A program made the position numbers and the translations under genes. The notes under the pieces are model-generated. The model was not told the origin of the DNA and made no database searches. It saw only the letters and a list, made by a program, of their open reading frames with translations. Below are positions 35,044 to 43,440 of a stretch of 64,000 nt of DNA, one piece after another. Numbering within the stretch: the first letter of the stretch is position 1; each line of letters starts with the position of its first letter. The DNA is from Poriferisodalis sp965208895 (GTDB lineage: Bacteria > Actinomycetota > Acidimicrobiia > Acidimicrobiales > Poriferisodalaceae), in contig NZ_OZ242363.1 of NCBI RefSeq assembly GCF_965208895.1, positions 1,178,001 to 1,242,000 on the forward strand, given 5' to 3'.

Positions 35044-35874
35044 CTACACCTGATAATCGCAGTAGTGGTGGGTCACACCCCGGATGACCGTCGTCAGGAC
35101 GTCACCTCGGCCGTTGCGGCATCGCTCGCCGGCCCGACCGAAGACTTCGAAGTAGGGATCGAAGCCACCTGACTTGCCGAAGATGTCGAGATGGCCGCCG
35201 ATGGAGGTTCCCCGGTACTTGATGGAATTGTGAACCGTCTCGACGATGGCGCGGTAGAGGCGGCGTACCTCCTGGGTGTTCAGTTCGCTGGCAATGCGCC
35301 CATATCCGAGACGGGCTGCATGCAGCACTTCGTCGGAGTACATCGGTCCGAGGCCTACGACAAACGTCTGGTCCAGCAGCAGGTCGCGGACGGCATCGGA
35401 GCGGCCCCGCAGCATGAGCGCGAAGTCGGTCCACGGCATCGGCATGTCGACCGGATCGAAGCCAAGATCTACCTGTTCTGGATGGACCTTGTGGTAGCGA
35501 GGCCAAGTGAGCACCCGCAATGTTGCCTCATTGCCCGAGTCGAGCAGTCGCAGCTGCCCGCCCTTGGTGAACGTCATCACCACCTTGGTATCGGGGTCTT
35601 GGGGCGTTCGGGAGGTGGCCCTCCTGAAAGAACCGGTTGCGCCCAGACGCGCCACCATGATCTCGTCGGTGTCGAGCACGAAGTGAAGCAACGATCCGTG
35701 CCGAGTCACCGCCGTGATCTTCTTGCCCTCGAGCAAGTCGGCGAACTGCTGTTTCGAGCGCATCGCCGGCAGTGCTTTCTTGGTGCCCGGAACCTCGACG
35801 GACTTGATCTTGCGGGTCGCGACCTCCTTCTCCAGATCGCGCTTGGCGATCTCGATCTCCGGCAGTTCAGCCAT
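35044..35874 (-). CDS. Fpg/Nei-family DNA glycosylase-like protein with altered catalytic N-terminus
   Basis: It has 276 residues from the ATG at 35874, in the usual fpg position between smc and rnc. The family start MPELPE is replaced by MAELPE, so the catalytic N-terminal Pro is Ala; the following Glu is kept. The middle (VTRHGSLLHFVLD, LLLDQTFVVGLGPMYSDEVL, SIKYRGTSIGGHLDIF) fits the helix-two-turn-helix region. The C-terminal zinc finger is degenerate: only two of four Cys remain visible (RCRNGRG and HYCDYQV). Activity as a bifunctional glycosylase is doubtful. Its start overlaps rnc by 8 bp. Confidence 0.85.
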   Translation of the reverse strand: MAELPEIEIAKRDLEKEVATRKIKSVEVPGTKKALPAMRSKQQFADLLEGKKITAVTRHGSLLHFVLDTDEIMVARLGATGSFRRATSRTPQDPDTKVVMTFTKGGQLRLLDSGNEATLRVLTWPRYHKVHPEQVDLGFDPVDMPMPWTDFALMLRGRSDAVRDLLLDQTFVVGLGPMYSDEVLHAARLGYGRIASELNTQEVRRLYRAIVETVHNSIKYRGTSIGGHLDIFGKSGGFDPYFEVFGRAGERCRNGRGDVLTTVIRGVTHHYCDYQV

Positions 35875-36763
35875 GGGCGGGCTCCTCCGCAACAATGGAT
35901 CGGTCACCGCGGTTGTCCAGGCGGAGGCGCTGCGAGCCGAACTCGCGCGGCGCAGCGCCTGCTGTTTCCCGCTCTTGTTCGCTGTGCTCATCAGATACGC
36001 GCTCACGGGCCGCTCGGGCCACGGCTTCGCCTTTCGGCTCAGCCCCCCGGAGCCGCAGGCAGGCAGCTTCGGCCGCTCGAAGTTCCGCCGCTCGCTTGGT
36101 GGAGCCTTCTCCGCGGCCCCAGACTTCGGTTTCGATGCGCGCTTCGGCCTCGAATCGCAGACGGTGTGCGGGCCCTGAACTCGACACTTCGTAGGTGGGT
36201 TCGGCACCGAAGCGCCGAGCCACCAGCTCCTGGAAGCGGTTCTTGGCCTGGCGCGCTCCCGGTTCGCTGGCTGCTGCGGCGATGCGCTCACCCAAGAGGT
36301 GCCTCACGACATCGCGAGCCGCACCCAGACCGCCGTCCAAGAACACCGCGCCGAGCACCGCTTCGAGCGCGTCGGCCAATATCGACTCCTTGTCGGCGCC
36401 TCCGGTTGCTGCCTCGCCGCGTCCGAGCAGAAGCGCAGACCCCAGGTCGCAGTCTCGTGCTGCGCCGGCCAGCGCGACCGCGCTCACCACCGCCGAGCGA
36501 ACGACACTGAGCTCGCCAGGCCCGAGTTCGGGCCACTGGGTTACGGCGAGCTCGCAAACGCAGAGCCCGAGCACGGCGTCACCGAGGAATTCGAGGCGCT
36601 CGTTGGATGCGACATGACGATCACGCGGCACATCGCTGTTGTGCTCATTGCACCAGCTTCGGTGCGAGAGAGCTTCGGTCAAAAGACTGGCGTCGGCGAA
36701 GCGATGTCCGACACGCTCCGCGAAGCTGTCGAGTTCAGCGAGTTCGGCGACAGCAATCTCCAC
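35867..36763 (-). CDS. rnc: Ribonuclease III
   Basis: Double-strand RNA endonuclease of rRNA and mRNA processing. It has 298 residues, longer than the usual 220-250. The catalytic domain contains ALSHRSWCNEH, NERLEFLGDAVLGL and DALEAVLGAVFLDGG; the dsRNA-binding domain follows (KNRFQELVARRFG to AAELRAAEAACLRLRG). The last about 55 residues come from an inserted copy of the dispersed repeat (AEPKGEAVARAARERVSDE) and what follows it. A stop near the end of the dsRBD was probably lost or bypassed. Confidence 0.94.
   Translation of the reverse strand: MEIAVAELAELDSFAERVGHRFADASLLTEALSHRSWCNEHNSDVPRDRHVASNERLEFLGDAVLGLCVCELAVTQWPELGPGELSVVRSAVVSAVALAGAARDCDLGSALLLGRGEAATGGADKESILADALEAVLGAVFLDGGLGAARDVVRHLLGERIAAAASEPGARQAKNRFQELVARRFGAEPTYEVSSSGPAHRLRFEAEARIETEVWGRGEGSTKRAAELRAAEAACLRLRGAEPKGEAVARAARERVSDEHSEQERETAGAAPREFGSQRLRLDNRGDRSIVAEEPAHG
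35967..36044. repeat. Dispersed element inside the 3' end of rnc
   Basis: Close match to the consensus (TTTCCCGCTCTTGTTCGCT, GCTCACGGGCCGCTCGGGCC, ACGGCTTCGCC, CGGCTCAGCC) with a 13-bp internal insertion containing TCATCAGATACGC. It is read through in the rnc frame and forms the peptide linker after the dsRNA-binding domain. Confidence 0.8.
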
Positions 36764-36764
36764 G

Positions 36765-37055
36765 TCAGCCGACGCGCTCCATCACATAGTCGATGGCATC
36801 GCGCACAGTCTTGAGATCTTCGAGATCTTCGTCTTCGATTCGAAAGCCCACCGTGCGGTCGGAAAGCTCCTCTTCCAGCGCTTCGACCAGCTCGATCAAC
36901 GCCAGCGAGTCTGCGCCGAGATCGTCCACAAAGGAGGACGACTCGGCCACTTGGGATGGATCCAGCTCCAAGATGTCGGCGAGCTGATTGCGAATGAGAT
37001 CGAAGACCTCGTCACGCTCTGGCGGACTCTGGCGCACGTGAGTTTCTGCGGGCAT
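36765..37055 (-). CDS. acpP: Acyl carrier protein
   Basis: Carries acyl chains on a phosphopantetheine arm in fatty acid synthesis. It has 96 residues, with the attachment Ser in DDLGADSLALIELVEALEEE. The N-terminal 15 residues are a short extension. It is located between plsX and rnc, the conserved plsX-acpP-rnc arrangement, 1 bp from the rnc start. Confidence 0.94.
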   Translation of the reverse strand: MPAETHVRQSPPERDEVFDLIRNQLADILELDPSQVAESSSFVDDLGADSLALIELVEALEEELSDRTVGFRIEDEDLEDLKTVRDAIDYVMERVG

Positions 37056-37086
37056 GGCGTCGGCCAGCCTACCGGGGGTCGATCGC

Positions 37087-37125
37087 TCAGGCCGCGGCTT
37101 CGCCGTGTGCTTCCCGCTCTAGCTC
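37087..37125. repeat. Degenerate fragment of the dispersed element
   Basis: In the 77-bp gap between plsX and acpP two consensus pieces occur in swapped order: CAGGCCGCGGCTTCGCC, then GCTTCCCGCTCTAGCTCAG. It is probably a decayed or rearranged copy. Confidence 0.45.
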
Positions 37126-37132
37126 AGTGTCA

Positions 37133-38155
37133 TCATGCGGTAGTGCCCGCGGGCCTCTCGGGCTCAGGGCTCAGTTGGTCACCGGACGGGAGGCTGACGG
37201 CGGCCAGCTCGCCCAGCAGGTCGGCTTCCACCATGTGATGGGCGACTCGGATGGCGTTGGTCACCGCTGTGGGGCTCGACGAACCGTGCGCGATCACGCA
37301 GACTCCGCGCACACCCAGCAGCATCGCCCCTCCGACGTTGTCGGGGCTCAGTTCCTCGGCGAGCGGCGCCAGCAGGCGAAGCGCTTGTGCACCAGCCGGT
37401 CCCCCTTCGGAGAGTCGCTCGAGAATCAGGCGGACGAAGAACGAGGCGGTGCCCTCGAGCGACTTCAGCACAACATTGCCGGTGAAACCGTCGGTGACCA
37501 CGACATCGACAGGACCGTCGAGAACGTCGCGCCCCTCGATGTTGCCGAAGAAATCGATCTCGTCGTCTGCGGCGAGCAGCTTGTGGGTTTCCTTGACGAG
37601 CAGGTTGCCCTTCTCGGGTTCTTCGCCGATCGAGAGCAGCCCGACGCTCGGCGCCGCCACGCCGAAGCGGATGCGGCTGTAGGCCGAGCCGAGGCGGGCA
37701 AATTGGTGCAGCCATTGGGCGTTGCAGTCGGCCATGGCGCCCGAGTCGAGCAGGACACGCGCCGTGCCGCCGCCGGGTACGGGAAACGCAGTCGCGATGG
37801 CCGGACGGGCGACTCCGGGCAGGCGTCTCAGCCTCAGGAGAGCCGCTGCCGCCACCGCCCCCGTGTTACCGGCACTGACGATTGCTGAGGCGGCGCCGTC
37901 GCGCACAGCGTTGACGGCGAGGCTGATCGAGGAGTCGCGCTTGGTCCGCACCGCGCGGCTCGGCTCCTCGGACATCTCGATGACCTCTGAGGCCTCGATG
38001 GTGTCGAGCGATTCGCCTCCAGCCGCGACGATGGCATCGCGCCGGCCTACCAGGACGACATCGAGGCCCTCGCGCACGGCTTCCAGCGCGCCTTCCACGA
38101 CCACGCTGGGGGCATCGTCGCCGCCCATTGCGTCGACAGCGACCGGCAGCGTCAT
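37133..38155 (-). CDS. plsX: Phosphate acyltransferase PlsX
   Basis: Converts acyl-ACP to acyl-phosphate, the first step of phospholipid synthesis. It has 340 residues, with VAVDAMGGDDAP at the start, SAGNTGAVAAAAL near residue 95, GLLSIGEEPEKGN and VTDGFTGNVVLKSLEG. It precedes acpP, its substrate carrier, and follows rpmF by 22 bp. Confidence 0.96.
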   Translation of the reverse strand: MTLPVAVDAMGGDDAPSVVVEGALEAVREGLDVVLVGRRDAIVAAGGESLDTIEASEVIEMSEEPSRAVRTKRDSSISLAVNAVRDGAASAIVSAGNTGAVAAAALLRLRRLPGVARPAIATAFPVPGGGTARVLLDSGAMADCNAQWLHQFARLGSAYSRIRFGVAAPSVGLLSIGEEPEKGNLLVKETHKLLAADDEIDFFGNIEGRDVLDGPVDVVVTDGFTGNVVLKSLEGTASFFVRLILERLSEGGPAGAQALRLLAPLAEELSPDNVGGAMLLGVRGVCVIAHGSSSPTAVTNAIRVAHHMVEADLLGELAAVSLPSGDQLSPEPERPAGTTA

Positions 38156-38177
38156 CAGCCCGGACGCCGATCGATGT

Positions 38178-38357
38178 TCAGGCGATGTCGAGGGCTTGAC
38201 GGCCGGCGTACCAGCCGCACTGGCCGCAGACCCGGTGAGGCAGCTTCGCCGCGCCGCAGCGTGGGCACAGGCTTCGAGGTGCCTCTTTCAGGCGCCATGC
38301 CGCCGCGCGACGCGAGCGCGTCTTGCTCTTGGATGTCTTCTTCTTGGGGACTGCCAC
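38178..38357 (-). CDS. rpmF: 50S ribosomal protein L32
   Basis: It has 59 residues from a GTG at 38357. The N-terminus VAVPKKKTSKSKTRSRRAA is the family signature, and the zinc ribbon is complete with CPRCG and CGQCG. This rpmF-plsX neighbourhood is near universal. The Cys4 form is the zinc-containing paralogue type. Confidence 0.95.
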   Translation of the reverse strand: MAVPKKKTSKSKTRSRRAAAWRLKEAPRSLCPRCGAAKLPHRVCGQCGWYAGRQALDIA

Positions 38358-38445
38358 TGTTCGGGCTCCTCGATGGGATCGACTCCTCGAGCGGAGCATG
38401 AAGCCTACCCATCGGCACTCCCCAGCCGACTCCGAGCGGCCGATC

Positions 38446-39006
38446 TCAGGACGACTCTTCCTGGCGCGCCCGCAGTGCTTCCAGCGCGGCCCAGCGCGGA
38501 TCGGCCGGAGGCGCTGCGTCGTCGGGGGGATCTGCGAGTTCGGGCGGGAGGTTCGGGCACCCCTCGGCTTGCGGGCACCGAATCGCCTCGATCGGCAATT
38601 CCAGCAGTACTGCCTCCCGCACCATGGGAACGAGATCCGCGAACTCTGGACCGAGCCGGTATTGCTCGCCTTCACGGGGCTCGGCGGTGAACACCTCACG
38701 AATCTTCGTGCGTAGGGTCCCGGCGACGGGCAGCCAGCAGCGAGCGCACGGACCCTTCCAAGTCGCCGAGACCTCGCCGGCAACGCTGAGACCGCCGCTG
38801 ATGAGCTCCAACGCCAGCTCCACGCTGACATCGCTGTCGAGCGGCACCTCGACATCAGCGATGCTCACGGCGTCAGTGGACCCGCCGTCTGAGGATCCTG
38901 CATCTGCGAGCGCCGACGCCGGCACCGTTGTGGACCACTCCAATCGCCCGTCAGCAACCAAGCGCAGGGGCACGGACAGGGACCGCTCGCGGTCCCTGGG
39001 GCTCAC
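38446..39006 (-). CDS. DUF177/YceD family protein
   Basis: It has 186 residues from a GTG overlapping the preceding stop (GTGA). The family core is visible: WKGPCARCWLPV (a CxxC in the middle), then LVPMVREAVLLELP and CPNLPPEL. YceD proteins always sit before rpmF and are implicated in 23S rRNA accumulation in plants and E. coli; mechanism is unclear. The first 60 residues contain an Asp/Ser-rich insertion. Confidence 0.87.
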   Translation of the reverse strand: MSPRDRERSLSVPLRLVADGRLEWSTTVPASALADAGSSDGGSTDAVSIADVEVPLDSDVSVELALELISGGLSVAGEVSATWKGPCARCWLPVAGTLRTKIREVFTAEPREGEQYRLGPEFADLVPMVREAVLLELPIEAIRCPQAEGCPNLPPELADPPDDAAPPADPRWAALEALRARQEESS

Positions 39007-39770
39007 ATCTGGTCCTGGTCGAAGACCACCGGTTGCGTTTCGGGGCTGCGGCCCGACGGCCTCGGTGCTTCGGTGGCAGTGGCATCTCCGCCGTTGCGCG
39101 CTCGCTGGGCGCTCGGCGGCGTGGGCGTCACCGGCGCGGAAACGCGATTGCCGAGCTTGCGTCGCGCTGCCTGGACCGAAATCTGGATCTGGTCGACGGC
39201 GCCAGCAAACTGCGTGAGCTGCCGCTCGCAGTACTCGTCGACTTCATGGCGTCGGCGACGGGTCTGGATCTGAGCGTCGTCGAGCAGTTGGCGAGCACGC
39301 CGCTCAGCCGTGCGCACGACTTCGGTTCGCTGGACCATCTGGGCGACGCGGCTGCGTGCCTCGTCGATGACCAGGTTGGCATCGACACGTGCTTGGGCCA
39401 GCACCTCGTCGCGCTCGCGCAGCAGCCAGCGAGCCTGGCGCGTCTCGTCAGGCACGGCCGCCAGCGCCGACTCGAGCAACATCATCACCTCGTCGCGATT
39501 GATCATGACCGAGGTGGACAGCGGCATGGGGCGCGCCGCGTTGATGATCTCCACGGCCTCGCGGATGAACTGCTCGGCCGTGACCGATGGGGGGCGCGGT
39601 GCCAGCGTCCCGGGGTTGCGCGCCTGCGATTCGGCCGGCGTCTGCAGCGTCTCCTCAGTGGGCGCCGCCGTCTCGGACGAAGGCCGGCCGAACGGAGACT
39701 GCGGTTGCAGCATGCCGTGGTGTATGGCTGGCTGCTGTGGTGCCTCGACGCCGCCCTCGGACATGCTCAT
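39003..39770 (-). CDS. SepIVA/DivIVA-like coiled-coil protein
   Basis: It has 255 residues from the ATG at 39770, fixed by the ATGA overlap with the coaD stop. The N-terminal 70 residues are Pro/Gln-rich. The central region (EQFIREAVEIINAARPMPL onward) and a long coiled coil rich in Arg/Glu/Ala (residues about 110-210) match the mycobacterial SepIVA type, which localises to the septum and intracellular membrane domain. The coaD-sepIVA-DUF177-rpmF order supports the call. It could alternatively be annotated only as a DivIVA-domain protein. Confidence 0.75.
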   Translation of the reverse strand: MSMSEGGVEAPQQPAIHHGMLQPQSPFGRPSSETAAPTEETLQTPAESQARNPGTLAPRPPSVTAEQFIREAVEIINAARPMPLSTSVMINRDEVMMLLESALAAVPDETRQARWLLRERDEVLAQARVDANLVIDEARSRVAQMVQRTEVVRTAERRARQLLDDAQIQTRRRRHEVDEYCERQLTQFAGAVDQIQISVQAARRKLGNRVSAPVTPTPPSAQRARNGGDATATEAPRPSGRSPETQPVVFDQDQM

Positions 39771-40252
39771 GTGGCTGCCTCCTGCGCCGTTCGGTGCCCG
39801 AGCCGCTCGGCGACTGCGGGCGGGACGAGATGCGAGCAATCGCCGCCGAATCTGGTGATTTCCCGGATGTAGTTGGAAGCAATAAAGAGATGCTCGGTCC
39901 GCGGCGGGACGAACACGGTCTCGACACCGGACACTGAGTGATTCATGTGCGCCATGCGCAACTCGGATTCGAAGTCGCTCTGGCTGCGAAGACCCTTGAC
40001 GATCACATCGGCGCCGAGGCGTTCAGCGAGGTCAACGACCAGCTCGCCGAACTGCACGACCGAGACGTTGGCGAGGTGGCTGGTCGACTCGACGATCATC
40101 GCGACGCGGTCGTCATCGGAGAACAGCGGCGTCGCCTTGGACGGGTTCCGCATGGCGGCCACCGTGACGAAATCGAAGAGCCCCGAAGCTGCTGAAATCA
40201 CGTCGAGATGCCCGTTGTGCACAGGATCGAACGAGCCTGGATACATTGCCAT
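39767..40252 (-). CDS. coaD: Phosphopantetheine adenylyltransferase
   Basis: Penultimate step of coenzyme A synthesis. It has 161 residues from the ATG at 40252: AMYPGSFDPVHNGHLDVISA holds the nucleotidyltransferase TxGH-like motif, and GLRSQSDFESELRMAHMN and PPRTEHLFIASNYIREI are also conserved. The in-frame upstream extension to 40405 lacks similarity. Confidence 0.96.
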   Translation of the reverse strand: MAMYPGSFDPVHNGHLDVISAASGLFDFVTVAAMRNPSKATPLFSDDDRVAMIVESTSHLANVSVVQFGELVVDLAERLGADVIVKGLRSQSDFESELRMAHMNHSVSGVETVFVPPRTEHLFIASNYIREITRFGGDCSHLVPPAVAERLGHRTAQEAAT

Positions 40253-40346
40253 GACCACCGAGAACGGCTCCTCCGGATCGATCCGTGTCCAGTTGGGCGA
40301 CCGTACCGCGCCGCAATCGCGAATCGAGGGACCCTCGCGACGAGGG

Positions 40347-40550
40347 TCAGCTGGGAATGTCGCTGTCCTCGACGATGAGGTCCCAACGGTCGCCGCAGTC
40401 GGCACATCGGTAGGCGACGACGTCTCCCGGCTGGAAGCCCCAGTCCGGCTCAGGCACGCTCAGCAGGCCGCAGCGCCCACCGCAATCGACACAGGTGATC
40501 TCTGCGGGCACGCCGAGGGGGCCGCTGCCCCCGTGGGCCTGGGGAGTCAT
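40347..40550 (-). CDS. Small zinc-ribbon protein of unknown function
   Basis: It has 67 residues from the ATG at 40550. Two zinc knuckles, ITCVDCGGRCG and YRCADCGDRWD, are separated by an acidic/Trp segment (EPDWGFQPGDVVA), consistent with a rubredoxin-like or zinc-ribbon fold. It lies 94 bp upstream of coaD on the same strand and divergent from rsmD. Function unknown. Confidence 0.6.
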   Translation of the reverse strand: MTPQAHGGSGPLGVPAEITCVDCGGRCGLLSVPEPDWGFQPGDVVAYRCADCGDRWDLIVEDSDIPS

Positions 40551-40610
40551 CGACTCTTGGTCATCGACACTCCCGCAGTGTCGCACGCAGCCGAGCCGAT
40601 GCGCGCAGCC

Positions 40611-40720
40611 GTGGAATCACCCGCTGTAGCACCCATCGCTGAGCGCGAGACGTTCGTCCCGGAGTTCATCGAGGCCATCCGCACGTGGAATCACCTGCTG
40701 TAGCACCCATTGCTGAGCGC
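40611..40720. repeat. Pair of 36-bp direct repeats, 74 bp apart
   Basis: Two near-identical copies, 40611-40646 and 40685-40720, begin GTGGAATCACC and contain GCTGTAGCACCCAT and GCTGAGCGC, differing at two positions. The second copy runs straight into a dispersed-element copy. They occupy the 242-bp divergent gap between the zinc-ribbon gene and rsmD, so they could affect the promoters there. Confidence 0.75.
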
Positions 40721-40781
40721 TCTTGTTCACCGTGACCGACTGGCCGCCCGGGCCACGGCTGCGCATTGGAACTGAGCCTCT
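40719..40781. repeat. Dispersed ~65-bp element, diverged copy upstream of rsmD
   Basis: Consensus blocks in order: GCTCTTGTTC, GCCCGGGCCACGGCT, then ACTGAGCCTCTAC. The middle is altered (ACCGTGACCGACTGGCC). It ends about 11 bp before the rsmD ATG, unusual because most copies are near gene 3' ends. Confidence 0.6.
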
Positions 40782-40792
40782 ACCGTGAGCGC

Positions 40793-41317
40793 ATGCGCGT
40801 CGTCGGCGGATCGTTGGGCGGCCGTCGCTTGGAGAACCCCCGCCCCGATGCTGTCCGGCCGACGTCGGACCGGGCGCGCGAGGCCATCTTCAACATGCTC
40901 ATGAGCTTGGAAGTGCTCGAAGGCGCGACAGTGCTGGACCTGTTCGCAGGCTCGGGAGCGCTCGGCATCGAGGCACTGTCGCGTGGCGCCGCGCATGTCA
41001 CATTCGTGGACTGCGACGCAGCGGCTTGCCGCACGATCACGACGAACCTGACAGCACTGGGCATCGCCGAGCGAGCGACGGTGGTTCGATCCGACACTCA
41101 GAGGCACCTGGCCGCCGAAGGCGACCCGGTGGATCTTGCATTCGCCGATCCGCCCTATCGATTCGAGGGCTGGCGCGATCTCCTCGACGCAGTGAATGCC
41201 GAAGTGCTGGTATGCGAGTCGGACCACGAGATCGAGCCCCGCCCCGAACACGGATGGCGCACACACCGGGTGCGTCGCTATGGCACACCAGTCGTCACAA
41301 TCTTGGTTCCGTCGTGA
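40793..41317 (+). CDS. rsmD: 16S rRNA (guanine(966)-N2)-methyltransferase
   Basis: It has 174 residues from the ATG at 40793 (RVVGGSLGGRRL start; RPTSDRAREAIFNML). SAM-binding motif I is VLDLFAGSGALGIEALSRGA near residue 50 and the catalytic FADPPY motif near 117. It methylates G966 in helix 31. It is on the plus strand, opposite to coaD, whereas the two are normally co-oriented neighbours; a local inversion is likely. Confidence 0.94.
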   Translation: MRVVGGSLGGRRLENPRPDAVRPTSDRAREAIFNMLMSLEVLEGATVLDLFAGSGALGIEALSRGAAHVTFVDCDAAACRTITTNLTALGIAERATVVRSDTQRHLAAEGDPVDLAFADPPYRFEGWRDLLDAVNAEVLVCESDHEIEPRPEHGWRTHRVRRYGTPVVTILVPS

Positions 41318-41559
41318 CGCCCTCGCCCTCGATACGGCAGACGCATGACGAAGAACCAGTCTCATATTCGCGGGAATCCAGCAGTCCCGACTGGCCGGCC
41401 CTGCCCCCGCATTGGCGAAACGCCGCTTGACCCCAGACCGGCAAGCCAGACGGCAGATCTCATCACCGCAAGTCCTCGTGTCCGGCAGTCCCCGCTGAAT
41501 GTAGGTGTGCATGACGTTGTGCGCGTGACCCAAGGCGGGCCACCGACGTTGCCTTGAGG

Positions 41560-43263
41560 TCACGCGGCAGCGAACCGGTCGCCTCCGCCGTCGTCGCCTG
41601 CGAAACTGAGTGCTGGCGCATTGTCGCCGCCGCCCCTGTCTCGCTGCCGCGATTCGGTACCTGACGCTGCGCTGCTGTCAAGACGCCCGGTGCCCGCTGC
41701 TGCCCCGGCAAGGCCGTTCGCTGGCGTGCGTCGTTGCGGCTTGCGCGATGGCGCAGGGTTGTGGGGATGTTCGGAATCGGGCGGGACGAGCCGATATTGG
41801 CCGTCTCGGACGACGACCCGCCAGTTGTTGTCGTGGATACGATCGTGGCACGACCAGCACACCAGTACCAGGTTGTCGATGCGCGTCTTGCCGCCCGATT
41901 TCCACGGGAAGATGTGGTGCGCTTCACATTCGCCCGGCGGTGCTCCGCAGCCGACGCATGAGCCGTCGCGGGCGATCAACGCGCGACGCTGGGCTGCGGT
42001 TGGCGCTCGACTCGCCACAGCCTCGTAGAGCGGAGTGAGCTGGTCTGCGCAGAGCACAATCGAAAGGTCGGAGTTGCAGATGAGCCGTTCGACAGCATTG
42101 GGCGGGATCGGGCCGGACCCAGCAATCTCGGCAATGCCCCCAGCCTGACCCAGCAGTGACCGAAGGTCGGCGCGCACGACGATCTCCGTGCGTGTCGCCG
42201 GGTGCAGGGAATTCGACTGCGCAGGCTCAGCCGGGCTTTCGTGCGGTCGGCCTTCTTCGGGACATTCGCCTCTCTCGGCCGACGAAGCGCTACCGGTCTC
42301 CCACATCTGGGCTGTCCGCGGGTCGGCGGAAGCCGAGGGCGCAGCGTCGGATGCTGCGTCGTGAAGTTCGGGCGGATCGTTGGATGCTGCGCCTTGACGT
42401 CCGGGTGCAGCGTCGTGGGGCACTGCGTCTGGACCGTCGCATGGCTCGAATGGCACCGGATTGGCTGTCGCCTGGGCCGACGTCGCCGCGCTGCGCGCGC
42501 CGTCGGCGTCGCATGGCCCGAATGGCACCGGATTGGCTGTTGCGACGAGGTTGTCGAGCGCGTCGGCCATGCGTTGGTCTCGCGTGCGCACGGCGAGCGG
42601 GACGTGCTGCGGCTCTCTTTGGCGCTGACGGCGACGGTCTGCTTGGCGCAGCAGTTCCGCTTCACGCCGAAGGCGCGCTTGGATGCGTGCTCCCATTTCG
42701 GAGTCGAATGCACCGCGCAGCTGCACAGTGCCGTCTTCTCCGTTCCAGAAACGGACGCTGCGGTTGCGCCGGTTGCGGCGATGCTGCGCGGCGAGGTCTT
42801 CGGCGCTCTGGCGCTCGATGGTCCAGCGTTGGGCCGCTTGGGCGAACTCGTCGGCTGGAAGCTCTTTCGCCATCTGGAGCAGGTCCGCGTCGTCTTGTAC
42901 CGCCTCGGCGCTGGTCTTGCGCGCGGACTGGGCCAGCTTCGCTGCGTTCGCGAGGCTGACTTCGCCCTCGATTACCGCGGCGCGCGCCTCAGGCAATTCG
43001 GCCAACTCGGCATCCACCCGTGCGTTGCGCGCTGATTCAGCGCGGGTCAGACCGCTGATCTGATTGAGCAGACCGGCACCGCCGTCGCCATGCCGCTCGC
43101 GTCGCGCAACCGTCGATGCGACCTTGGTTTCGAGCACTTCGACCTTGGTGCGGAGCGACTTGGCAACGCCCAGCACCTCACGCAGTTCGTCAGTGGCTGT
43201 CGTGTCAACACCCCGGAGCGCCGTATCGATGCATTCAAGCGCCTGCTGCACCTGCGTGAACAT
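41560..43263 (-). CDS. DUF222-HNH endonuclease-like protein
   Basis: It has 567 residues. The N-terminal about 230 residues form the helical DUF222 region; a low-complexity Pro/Ala/Glu linker follows; then a C-terminal HNH domain (CVGCGAPPGECEAHHIFPW, then DNLVLVCWSCHDRIHDNNW) with paired Cys zinc ligands and HH catalytic motif. Such proteins are abundant and multi-copy in actinobacteria, often mobile; biological role unknown. The linker contains an in-frame 33-bp direct repeat. Confidence 0.85.
   Translation of the reverse strand: MFTQVQQALECIDTALRGVDTTATDELREVLGVAKSLRTKVEVLETKVASTVARRERHGDGGAGLLNQISGLTRAESARNARVDAELAELPEARAAVIEGEVSLANAAKLAQSARKTSAEAVQDDADLLQMAKELPADEFAQAAQRWTIERQSAEDLAAQHRRNRRNRSVRFWNGEDGTVQLRGAFDSEMGARIQARLRREAELLRQADRRRQRQREPQHVPLAVRTRDQRMADALDNLVATANPVPFGPCDADGARSAATSAQATANPVPFEPCDGPDAVPHDAAPGRQGAASNDPPELHDAASDAAPSASADPRTAQMWETGSASSAERGECPEEGRPHESPAEPAQSNSLHPATRTEIVVRADLRSLLGQAGGIAEIAGSGPIPPNAVERLICNSDLSIVLCADQLTPLYEAVASRAPTAAQRRALIARDGSCVGCGAPPGECEAHHIFPWKSGGKTRIDNLVLVCWSCHDRIHDNNWRVVVRDGQYRLVPPDSEHPHNPAPSRKPQRRTPANGLAGAAAGTGRLDSSAASGTESRQRDRGGGDNAPALSFAGDDGGGDRFAAA
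42436..42540. repeat. 33-bp direct repeat inside the DUF222-HNH linker
   Basis: Copies at 42436-42468 and 42508-42540 (72 bp apart, in frame) encode ATANPVPF followed by GPCD or EPCD. It is probably a recent slippage duplication in the linker. Confidence 0.75.
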
Positions 43264-43440
43264 ACGTTCATTCTATGCACCCGGTGCCACAACAATGCGC
43301 TGGCGGACGCCTTCAATTGTTGCAATTTGATGACAGCATTCGAACCAGTATCCACCTGGTTTTCTCTTGGGTTCATTCCATTGCCGTCCGCATCCGCGAA
43401 CCGCCGTACCCATGTTTGAGCGACTGTGGCAAGATCGGTC

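Noticed and set aside
41318..41559. Possible small gene between rsmD and the DUF222-HNH gene
   Set aside because: The plus-strand ORF here has no start signal, no domain and atypical composition; I see nothing else in this 242-bp gap.
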